Origin: a virus
Direction: 5' to 3' (one strand)
Virus record (IMG/VR): IMGVR_UViG_3300010883_000570
Coordinates: 1-21,946 of that record
DNA length: 21,946 nt
Below the pieces are notes generated by a model. It saw only the letters and a program-made list of their open reading frames with translations, had not been told where the DNA came from and ran no database searches. The translations under genes and the position numbers were made by a program. Below are positions 17,621-21,946 of this stretch, in pieces (within the stretch, counting starts at the first letter, position 1; the number at the start of each line of letters is the position of its first letter).

Positions 17621-18165
17621 TATTGGCTGTATTTATTTATTTCTACTCCTCCTCTTACTTTAGAGCTTTTCTGTTCTTCTCTTTTAACTAGTTCTTCTAG
17701 TTTTGATAATCCTTGTACTACATCCCCTACCCTAGATAAGTTCATGACAAGATCTTTTGCATTGTATATAGGCTTGCCATTATCGTCTGTTAATGTTAAA
17801 TCTATATCTTCAAAGTATTTTTGCAATTTAGTTATAGAAGCTGTAGCAGAAATTAATAATTTTACTGCTGCAGTTTCTTTTAGTTTCATATATGTTTTAC
17901 AAGCTGTTTGAACTTTAGAATCTGGAGTCCATTTACTGTCTTCTCCAAAAACACTCTTGATAACTTCTTGTACTCTTTCTTTTATTGAGTACATAATAAA
18001 CGGAGATGTATGATCACTATAAAAATAAATATATCCTAATTCTTTAATTGCTTTAGATTTATCCTTACTCTTATCTCTATCATATAAAATTTTAAAATCA
18101 GTTATACTTAAAGCATATTCAGATGGAATTACTTTATGGTTATTTACTATCAATAAGTCTTTCAT
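17620..18165 (-). CDS. Conserved-looking protein in small-terminase position, 181 aa
   Basis: A 181-residue helical protein encoded two genes upstream of the large terminase. The N-terminal half holds IKELGYIYFYSDHTSPFIMY and a helix ERVQEVIKSVFG; the middle DSKVQTACKTYMKLKETAAV; the C-terminal half VDL-like DIDLTLTDDNGKPIYNAKDL, then a helix and a basic tail KVRGGVEINKYSQ. I recall proteins of this pattern near the terminase of Bacteroidetes phages, without an assigned role. A small-terminase function would fit the position and helical nature but no HTH is evident, so it is only a candidate. The start overlaps the previous gene by 26 bases; no later in-frame ATG lies close by. Confidence 0.78.
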   Translation of the reverse strand: MKDLLIVNNHKVIPSEYALSITDFKILYDRDKSKDKSKAIKELGYIYFYSDHTSPFIMYSIKERVQEVIKSVFGEDSKWTPDSKVQTACKTYMKLKETAAVKLLISATASITKLQKYFEDIDLTLTDDNGKPIYNAKDLVMNLSRVGDVVQGLSKLEELVKREEQKSSKVRGGVEINKYSQ

Positions 18166-18367
18166 TCTTTCTATTTAGTTTATCCAATTCTAATGCTGCT
18201 ATTAATTTTTTCTTTGTTAGTAAAAGTCTAGCATGTGGTTGTTTTCTATATTCTGCTGCATTATATACTTGTTTAACTTCCCTTATAAATCCATTCTCAT
18301 GAAATTTTAAAAACCACCTTTCTTCAGGATTTACATTTATTCTTTTTATCATTGCTAAAAAACTCAT
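18140..18367 (-). CDS. Small basic protein of unknown function, 75 aa
   Basis: A basic 75-residue protein (many Lys and Arg) with an aromatic N-terminal segment EERWFLKFHENGFIREV and a helix-rich C-terminal half rich in Leu and Lys. No known motif was found. It starts in an ATGA overlap with the HU-like gene and overlaps the following gene by 26 bases, so it is part of the packed operon. The positive charge suggests nucleic-acid contact, but nothing proves it. Confidence 0.7.
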   Translation of the reverse strand: MSFLAMIKRINVNPEERWFLKFHENGFIREVKQVYNAAEYRKQPHARLLLTKKKLIAALELDKLNRKNERLIDSK

Positions 18368-18585
18368 TTTTTATTTTCTTTTAATTTATTTATATGTTTA
18401 ACTCTATTACTATTAACAATAAATTTACCAAAATAAGGTAACCGTATTGTTTCTAAATTTCCTTTTTTCATAATTTTAACTACATATTTAAATTGATGAT
18501 TTACTATCTCTTCTATTTTTTTAAAAGGTAAATCATGTTTATATGATAAGTATCTTATTATTTCTTCTTTATCTCTGTTCCCCAT
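18364..18585 (-). CDS. HU/IHF-like DNA-binding protein, 73 aa
   Basis: This 73-residue protein looks like a shortened HU/IHF subunit. It has an N-terminal helix pair (EEIIRYLSYKHDLPFKKIEEIVNHQF), then KKGNLETIRLPYFGKFIVNS, which matches the HU pattern of a Gly-turn, then Gly-x-Phe (FGKF) that starts the beta arm. A basic end (RVKHINKLKENKK) replaces the long arm of full HU (~90 residues). HU/IHF proteins bend DNA; a phage copy may help packaging or DNA architecture. IHF-like genes occur in the crAss-like phages. It overlaps the zinc-ribbon gene by 28 bases and the 75-aa gene by ATGA. Confidence 0.75.
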   Translation of the reverse strand: MGNRDKEEIIRYLSYKHDLPFKKIEEIVNHQFKYVVKIMKKGNLETIRLPYFGKFIVNSNRVKHINKLKENKK

Positions 18586-18800
18586 TTATCTATTGGACAT
18601 TTAGAAGTACCAAATTTAGCTTTTAAAGTCATATTACATCCACATTGCCCACAAGAAAATGTTTTATGTCTAATGTGTTCACAAGCATTACATATTCCAA
18701 TTCTTGTTTGATACTGCCCTTTAGTTACTATTGGGGCACCATTCCTTACGAATTTAGCTATGTCTGTGCCAAACTGTTGAATCATTTTAACTATACTCAT
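18558..18800 (-). CDS. Small zinc-ribbon protein, 80 aa
   Basis: An 80-residue protein with a helical N-terminus (~1-33) and a Cys cluster: C37, C40, then C50, C53, C55, and C68 in KCPIDKWG. The pairs at 37/40 and 50/53 form a CxxC-x9-CxxC zinc knuckle or ribbon. The pattern of a Cys knuckle followed by a Lys-rich stretch and CPxxxW is common in small phage proteins near packaging genes; I recall it as a widespread family of unknown role. The ATG follows the winged-helix gene's stop after one base. Zinc binding and maybe protein or nucleic-acid contact are inferred. Confidence 0.8.
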   Translation of the reverse strand: MSIVKMIQQFGTDIAKFVRNGAPIVTKGQYQTRIGICNACEHIRHKTFSCGQCGCNMTLKAKFGTSKCPIDKWGTEIKKK

Positions 18801-18801
18801 A

Positions 18802-19125
18802 TTAAATTATTGTAATATTAACCTCTTCTATTGTTGGTAATAATAATTTCGGGAGTGTGTATTTTTTATTAGTATACGTTAAAGCTCCTTTATCTTTTAA
18901 TTTTTTAACATAGTTATTAAGTGTGTTATGATCTTCTATCCCTAAAAGACCTGCCGCTGTTTTTTTGTTCTTTATACTACATATATTAGAAGTTAATTTG
19001 GGGGAGTTTTCTATTAATACGGAAAGAACTTCTAATTCCATTTTTGTTAAGTCAAATATTCCATTCCAGAATTTAATCTTCTTATATATACTATCTAAAG
19101 AAACTGTCATTTTTACTTTATTCAT
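18802..19125 (-). CDS. Winged-helix-like DNA-binding protein, 107 aa
   Basis: This 107-residue protein has a helix LTKMELEVLSVLIENS, then NKKTAAGLLGIEDHNTLNNY as helix-turn-helix, then VKKLKDKGALTYTNKKYTL as recognition helix end plus wing, the usual winged-helix order. Such proteins bind DNA as repressors or activators, or may serve as small terminase-like proteins. It overlaps the 88-aa gene by eight bases and lies near the head of the late operon, so it may regulate late expression or bind the packaging site. HTH score not computed. Confidence 0.78.
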   Translation of the reverse strand: MNKVKMTVSLDSIYKKIKFWNGIFDLTKMELEVLSVLIENSPKLTSNICSIKNKKTAAGLLGIEDHNTLNNYVKKLKDKGALTYTNKKYTLPKLLLPTIEEVNITII

Positions 19126-19384
19126 TTTTATAAATCATTTTTATTTTAGCTTTCCCATCCTCTATTATTATCTTAGAAGTTTGGGATTGCATATTATACT
19201 TTGATATAAAAGGTAATATATCTATTCTACTACATAGATATGATAAGAATATCTCTAACTCAGTAGCAGCATTTTGCAATTTAGTTTCTAATGCTAGTGC
19301 GTGCTCAAATTCATCTGATAATAAAGTATAATCAGTTAATGTTATAGTAACTGTACCTGATATTTTCTTCTTCTTTTTAGCCAT
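19118..19384 (-). CDS. Lys-rich N-terminus, unknown 88-aa protein
   Basis: An 88-residue protein with a run of Lys at residues 3-7, then TVTITLTDYTLLSDEF, a helical middle with Cys51 and a beta-like end. No family recognised. Its ATG abuts the GroES-like stop (TAAATG) and its end overlaps the winged-helix gene by eight bases, so it must be translated from the same message. Real by context rather than by homology. Confidence 0.7.
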   Translation of the reverse strand: MAKKKKKISGTVTITLTDYTLLSDEFEHALALETKLQNAATELEIFLSYLCSRIDILPFISKYNMQSQTSKIIIEDGKAKIKMIYKNE

Positions 19385-19669
19385 TTACAAGATACCTAGT
19401 ATCATAAATTCAGCTACTATTACATAAGACTTCTTATCAAGTTCAATTATATGCCCTTTTCCAGAAGGATCTATCATAACAGTATCACCAACTTTAACCC
19501 ATTTACATTCTGGGCCAACAGCTAGTGCTTCTAGTATATTTGTTTTGAGGGTTGCTTGTACAGACTCAGGTAGGATTATACCACTCTCTGTTTCTTCTTT
19601 TCTTGGATCTGGTAGTAAGACCCAATCCCTAGTTGGTTTAAATTTAATCTTTTTTGTTGCTTTTGTCAT
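19385..19669 (-). CDS. groES: GroES-like co-chaperonin
   Basis: A 94-residue protein of normal GroES length. It begins IKFKPTRDWVLLPDP, the beta-strand start of GroES (usual PLxDRVLV), then the mobile loop EETESGIILPESVQ, whose IIL triad is the GroEL-binding tip. Residues ~50-75 (LAVGPECKWVKVGDTVMIDP) match the Gly-Pro/VKVGD segment. It ends with YVIVAEFMILGIL, like the GroES C-terminal strand. No GroEL is encoded here, so it likely partners host GroEL, as T4 gp31 does, probably to fold the capsid protein. It is first in the late operon behind a strong promoter. Confidence 0.93.
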   Translation of the reverse strand: MTKATKKIKFKPTRDWVLLPDPRKEETESGIILPESVQATLKTNILEALAVGPECKWVKVGDTVMIDPSGKGHIIELDKKSYVIVAEFMILGIL

Positions 19670-19691
19670 AGTTTATTATATTTAGTTTATG

Positions 19692-19723
19692 CAAAGATAT
19701 AAAAACTTTTATTATAAATACAA
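19692..19723 (-). promoter_or_regulatory. Bacteroidetes-type promoter of the late operon
   Basis: Minus strand reads TTG, a 21-base spacer, then TATCTTTG, a full match to the Bacteroidetes TTG/TAnnTTTG pattern. The G of the box lies 23 bases before the GroES ATG, giving a short leader of about 17 bases. Confidence 0.75.
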
Positions 19724-19739
19724 CTCTTTTAAAAAAAGA

Positions 19740-19822
19740 TATTATTCCCCCTAGGAATTTTTATCTTTCAAGTTTGATTTCGCTCTAGCAGTGCTCCTCA
19801 TTTAGGGGACCCAGGGATAATA
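19740..19822. other. Structured non-coding segment A
   Basis: TATTATTCC (19740-19748) pairs with GGGATAATA (19814-19822) and, just inside, CCCTA (19749-19753) with TAGGG (19803-19807). The T:G pair in the outer stem is a wobble in a plus-strand RNA but a mismatch on the minus, which slightly favours plus. On the minus strand a run of seven T follows the outer stem, as in a terminator. Together with the next element it fills the divergent control region, where no credible gene is seen. Confidence 0.5.
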
Positions 19823-19837
19823 TAATCGATGTTAATT

Positions 19838-19987
19838 CACCGCACCTACTAATGTGCTTTCTATCCCAACTAGAGTTTATACATTACTCTTTTTGCAATT
19901 ACCGGAGAAAATCTCAGCTTTATTTAAGCCTACCAATCCGATGTCTTTTCCCTTTTTTGGTTACCGAGGGATGATAATATTGCGGTG
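19838..19987. other. Structured non-coding segment B
   Basis: CACCGCA (19838-19844) is complementary to TGCGGTG (19981-19987), enclosing 136 bases that hold further small stems (AGAGT/ACTCT, GAGA/TCTC, GCTT/AAGC, ACCAA/TTGGT). On the minus strand a TATATTTG promoter-like box abuts the outer end (19988-19995). A minus-strand RNA from there to segment A's T-run would be about 245 bases, but the start site would fall inside the closing stem. Strand and existence of an RNA are unproven. Confidence 0.4.
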
Positions 19988-19995
19988 CAAATATA
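19988..19995 (-). promoter_or_regulatory. Possible -7 box facing the structured segment
   Basis: TATATTTG on the minus strand matches TAnnTTTG, with no recognisable -33 TTG upstream. It would drive transcription through segments B and A. Confidence 0.25.
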
Positions 19996-20047
19996 TAAAC
20001 TTTATTTGGAATAAAAAAATAAATGGGAAAAAATTTTTAGAAAGTTA

Positions 20048-20058
20048 GTGAGAGCGTG
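20048..20058 (+). repeat. Repeated motif GTGAGAGCGTG, copy 1
   Basis: It starts 122 bases before the 140-aa gene's ATG, flanked by GTT and AAC that could close a loop. The identical 11 bases occur at 20646-20656, 121 bases before the next gene. It sits in a GC-rich patch that stands out from the AT-rich surroundings. Confidence 0.75.
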
Positions 20059-20084
20059 AACCACCTCAAAGCGTAACCCCTGCC

Positions 20085-20108
20085 GGGAATGCGGATTTGG
20101 CATTACCC
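20085..20108 (+). other. Hairpin in the leader of the 140-aa gene
   Basis: GGGAATGC pairs with GCATTACCC (one bulged A) around a seven-base loop. Nothing like a T-run follows. The region 20048-20110 is clearly GC-richer than the rest. A TTTG at 20096-20099 followed after 18 bases by TAGGTTTC (20118-20125) is a weak candidate promoter for the gene. Confidence 0.5.
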
Positions 20109-20169
20109 CCATTTTCGTAGGTTTCAGATAATACCTTTAAATTATCATAACCCATAAAAACAATTAAAA

Positions 20170-20592
20170 ATGGGAACAACAAAAAAGGTTGCGAAAACAA
20201 CACAAACTACTAGTCAATTACCTGAGGGAAACTTTGGTACATACAAGTCATCTGATGTAGACGATTTAATTAAATTAGTACCATCGGACAACTTGTTTCT
20301 AGATGGGAAAGGAAGTGAAAGTCCTTTTGATTTAGACACTACTACTGAGGTAGTTAACGAAGATATCGTTAATGTTATCAAGTGGAGTGATGGTTCAGGT
20401 AAAGAGAACTATCTATTTTTACAGGGTGTGAAGTGTATCAATACAGGACTAACAGATACATTCCCATTTAACCCTAATCAAGTAGAACAAAGACAACTTA
20501 CTAAGGTAGGTATGACTAATTTCATCATTACTAAAATGGTTGGTAGAGGTGATAAGAGAAAGAAAAGAAGTCAAAATGTAGAAATCAAGTAA
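20170..20592 (+). CDS. Hypothetical 140-aa protein, first gene of the right arm
   Basis: A 140-residue protein not recognised. The N-terminus is Thr/Gln-rich and basic (TTKKVAKTTQTTSQ), the centre acidic, and the C-terminus ends in a Lys/Arg patch (GRGDKRKKRSQNVEIK). Segment ENYLFLQGVKCINTGLTD may be a beta hairpin. A strong terminator follows within 7 bases of the stop, so it is probably a single-gene transcript, and copy 1 of the repeated motif lies 122 bases before its ATG. A small nucleic-acid-binding protein is possible from the basic ends; nothing proves it. Confidence 0.82.
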   Translation: MGTTKKVAKTTQTTSQLPEGNFGTYKSSDVDDLIKLVPSDNLFLDGKGSESPFDLDTTTEVVNEDIVNVIKWSDGSGKENYLFLQGVKCINTGLTDTFPFNPNQVEQRQLTKVGMTNFIITKMVGRGDKRKKRSQNVEIK

Positions 20593-20598
20593 AATATA

Positions 20599-20623
20599 GG
20601 AGAGAGAAATCTCTCCTTTTTTT
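20599..20623 (+). terminator. Rho-independent terminator
   Basis: GGAGAGA and TCTCTCC pair perfectly around a GAAA tetraloop, followed by seven T. It lies seven bases after the 140-aa gene's TAA. Confidence 0.92.
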
Positions 20624-20626
20624 CTG

Positions 20627-20673
20627 GAACGACAAACTGATATTCGTGAGAGCGTGTATCAGGTTGTTAGTTC
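20627..20673 (+). other. Large hairpin presenting the repeated motif in its loop
   Basis: CTGATA pairs with TATCAG around a 14-base loop that contains GTGAGAGCGTG (20646-20656). The stem extends outward past one A/G mismatch through GACAA/TTGTT to GAAC/GTTC. It begins just after the terminator. It may be a DNA or RNA recognition element for the next gene. Confidence 0.7.
20646..20656 (+). repeat. Repeated motif GTGAGAGCGTG, copy 2
   Basis: It starts 121 bases before the 116-aa gene's ATG and fills the loop of the hairpin at 20627-20673. No other sequence similarity of note is seen between the two upstream regions. Confidence 0.75.
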
Positions 20674-20766
20674 TATTTTTTAACCAAAATACAATGATGA
20701 TCAATGATCAACATTATAATATAACATAAACAACTAATCTAATTATCAACTAACACATTAAAAGAC

Positions 20767-21117
20767 ATGAAATCATACACAATAAAGATCTATCCTCATA
20801 AATATATGGATAGAGTTAAACAAGATCATTTTGCAGCAGATAACATAGCTTATGAAGTATCAAAAGTTATTAAACTTATGCTTAGAGCTACTGAAGTAGT
20901 TAAGTATCAAGATAACAGTACTAATGAAGGTTATGAGTATGAAATACATAATCCAGATGATATTAGAACTAAGATTGTAAGAACTGAGATAGAAACAGTA
21001 TTTCCTGAAGTATGTTTTAATCAATGTTGGATAGAATCTCAATCAATTCTTTCAGATGAAGAATCTAAGGAATTAGAAGATTTATTAAATACAGTAACAA
21101 TTCCATATGAAGATTAA
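20767..21117 (+). CDS. Hypothetical acidic 116-aa protein
   Basis: A 116-residue protein with an N-terminal beta-like segment (SYTIKIYPHKYMD), a helix around 25-40, two Cys near 90-95 (VCFNQCW) and an acidic C-terminal helix (SDEESKELEDLLN). No family recognised. The leader holds two tandem ATGATCA copies (20697-20710) and an ATAACATAAA element (20721-20730). A short frame MMINDQHYNIT ending in TAA lies in the leader (20694-20729) and could act as an upstream reading frame. Coding is supported by normal codon use and the regular spacing of small genes. Confidence 0.8.
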   Translation: MKSYTIKIYPHKYMDRVKQDHFAADNIAYEVSKVIKLMLRATEVVKYQDNSTNEGYEYEIHNPDDIRTKIVRTEIETVFPEVCFNQCWIESQSILSDEESKELEDLLNTVTIPYED

Positions 21118-21136
21118 TGATAACATTAAAGATAAT

Positions 21137-21172
21137 GGTGGTGATAGTACTTGCTTGGATACTATCATCACC
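21137..21172 (+). other. 13-bp hairpin between small genes
   Basis: GGTGGTGATAGTA pairs with TACTATCATCACC around a ten-base loop; the single imperfect pair is a G:T wobble in the plus RNA. No T-run follows, so it is not a simple terminator. It may be a processing or stabilising element between the 116-aa and 65-aa genes. Confidence 0.75.
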
Positions 21173-21207
21173 AATAACCAATAATAACAAGCATAAAATA
21201 ACATAAA

Positions 21208-21405
21208 ATGAAAACATTTAGTAAGGAGTGGTGTTCCGTAACACTAATGAACAAATTTAAGATTTGTTTAAAGTTTGAATTTAGCTTAAAACAAGCTGAT
21301 TTAATAATGATAGGTATTAAACTAACAGATGGAGTAGGATTCTCTTTGTTAGGAATAACACTTGGAATAGATTGGAAAGTAGTTGGTAAAACTGAAGGAT
21401 TATGA
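21208..21405 (+). CDS. Hypothetical 65-aa protein
   Basis: A 65-residue protein with a basic N-terminus containing two Cys, and a hydrophobic stretch around residues 31-54 (LIMIGIKLTDGVGFSLLGIT) that could be a weak membrane segment. Not recognised. ATAACATAAA immediately precedes its ATG. Its TGA overlaps the next ATG (ATGA). Small size and unknown family keep confidence moderate. Confidence 0.65.
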   Translation: MKTFSKEWCSVTLMNKFKICLKFEFSLKQADLIMIGIKLTDGVGFSLLGITLGIDWKVVGKTEGL

Positions 21406-21506
21406 TAAAGTTATTCAAGATGTGTAACCTTTATGGTTTCTGGAGAGTAATGAAAAACCCTGAGTTTTATCATAATAAATATGATTGTTGGTATCACAAT
21501 CATTAA
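21402..21506 (+). CDS. Possible 34-aa peptide coupled to the 65-aa gene
   Basis: A 34-residue frame starts at an ATG overlapping the previous TGA by four bases. It is rich in aromatic residues, His, Cys and Lys (LYGFWRVMKNPEFYHNKYD). The ATGA junction is the same kind that joins real genes elsewhere in the window, which supports it; no homologue is known to me. It could be a small toxin-like or regulatory peptide or a chance frame. Confidence 0.45.
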   Translation: MIKLFKMCNLYGFWRVMKNPEFYHNKYDCWYHNH

Positions 21507-21516
21507 GATATCTTTG
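21485..21516 (+). promoter_or_regulatory. Bacteroidetes-type promoter inside the end of the 34-aa frame
   Basis: TTG, exactly 21 bases, then TATCTTTG: the same boxes and spacing as the promoter of the late operon. It would start transcription near 21522 into the gene-free region. Confidence 0.6.
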
Positions 21517-21775
21517 ACTGAATAAACCTGGTTTTGGTAATTTCATGTCAAAAGTGTGGAAGATAATAGATAATATGTAAGAGTATTGTCGCACCTAAAG
21601 AACATACAAATCGATTGTATGATGGAAAGTGTTAAAATATGAGACAAGTATTATGACGCATAATTCTAGGTAAAATGTGGTGATGTCCATAATCCACTAC
21701 ACACTTAATATAATTAATTATTGTTAGGTTTACTTAATAACCTAAACATTTATAAAATGAAGAGATAATTGATTA
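21507..21775 (+). other. Gene-free region with several hairpins, first part
   Basis: No reading frame above 15 codons is credible here. Inverted repeats are CATACAA/TTGTATG (21603-21621), ATTATG/CATAAT (21650-21664), a bulged TGTGGTG/CACTACACA stem (21676-21703) and TTAGGTT/AACCTAA (21724-21745). With a promoter at 21485-21516 the segment could be a non-coding RNA or a long leader of the next gene. Confidence 0.5.
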
Positions 21776-21839
21776 AAAGAGTGAGCTTGAGTGAGGACAG
21801 GTTATATTGGAGGAATGATATATGTCCTTCTCACTCTTT
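21776..21839 (+). other. Bulged long stem with doubled GAGTGAG
   Basis: AAAGAGTGAG (21776-21785) pairs with CTCACTCTTT (21830-21839); inside, AGGACA (21794-21799) pairs with TGTCCT (21823-21828). GAGTGAG occurs twice in the left arm, so either copy could pair with the single right-hand partner, allowing two alternative folds. Confidence 0.65.
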
Positions 21840-21844
21840 AGAAC

Positions 21845-21920
21845 AGAATAGAATGAGTAAAACACATAATACTTGTTAGTGTCGTAAAATCAGGTTGAGA
21901 TTCCATCTCAATTCTATTCT
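21845..21920 (+). other. Three-way-junction-like fold before the window edge
   Basis: AGAATAGAAT (21845-21854) pairs perfectly with ATTCTATTCT (21911-21920). Within it TTGAGAT/ATCTCAA forms a hairpin with loop TCC (21895-21911, sharing one base) and ACAC/GTGT (21862-21882) a weaker one. An ATAACATAAA element follows at 21936-21945, as before the 65-aa gene, so this fold probably sits in the leader of the next gene, whose ATG would begin at 21946. Confidence 0.55.
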
Positions 21921-21946
21921 TATTTAACTGAATTAATAACATAAAA

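Noticed and set aside
19755-19810. Hammerhead-ribozyme-like or tRNA-like look of the minus strand (AAATGAGG ... GAGCGAAAT)
   Set aside because: The essential CUGA of the hammerhead core is missing and no acceptor, D and T arms with a TTCGA-type loop can be formed.
19854-20048. A 64-codon plus-strand frame in the divergent region
   Set aside because: It starts without ATG, overlaps the inverted repeats, has a composition unlike neighbouring proteins and no leader features. Treated as chance.
21544-21579. Short frames in the gene-free right end (for example MSKVWKIIDNM)
   Set aside because: They have 5 to 14 codons and no coupling or leader signals; not distinguishable from chance.
1-21946. 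CRISPR arrays, tRNA genes, integrase, insertion sequences, defence or toxin-antitoxin systems
   Set aside because: No repeat-spacer pattern, cloverleaf, recombinase motif or recognised defence protein was seen on either strand.

Overview
The window looks like part of a tailed-phage genome (or a prophage or metagenomic phage contig) from a Bacteroidetes host. The signs are low GC, TAnnTTTG-type -7 promoter boxes (best upstream of the groES-like gene and at 21485-21516), almost no Shine-Dalgarno sequences ahead of starts, and a virion protein carrying repeats like those of the Bacteroidetes gliding adhesin SprB. The order large terminase, portal, large internal protein, scaffold-like protein, capsid, neck/tail proteins resembles the virion module of crAss-like and other Bacteroidetes phages. 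That placement is an inference; no search was run.

Left arm, minus strand, read from 19.7 kb down to 1 kb. A good promoter at 19692-19723 drives a tightly packed operon with ATGA, TAATG or TAAATG junctions. It holds a GroES-like co-chaperonin, an 88-aa unknown, a winged-helix protein, a zinc-ribbon protein, an HU/IHF-like protein, two unknowns (one in the usual small-terminase position), a 90-aa protein, the large terminase and a small SET-domain protein. A second promoter-like site precedes the portal. Then come a 1102-aa modular protein (EF-hand loop, lysozyme-like region), an acidic scaffold-like protein and the major capsid protein, which is followed by an unusual perfect hairpin and a terminator-like hairpin. 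After these come three head/neck/tail candidates, a strong terminator at 3360-3391, and three Cys-rich tail or adhesin-type genes, the last running off the left edge.

19.67-20.17 kb is a 500-base divergent control region with no credible gene but with nested inverted repeats and a GC-rich patch.

Right arm, plus strand, 20.17 kb to the end. Small genes of unknown function (140, 116, 65 and 34 aa) are separated by leaders rich in hairpins. An 11-base motif, GTGAGAGCGTG, lies 121-122 bases before the start codon of the first two genes. The last 440 bases have no gene but carry a promoter and at least six inverted repeats, ending in ATAACATAAA, which probably precedes the next gene's ATG at the window edge.

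No tRNA, CRISPR array, integrase or insertion sequence was seen. The window is mostly an ordinary virion module. Its least explained parts are the two structured non-coding regions, the repeated upstream motif, the large terminase lacking a standard start codon, and the SET protein between terminase and portal.
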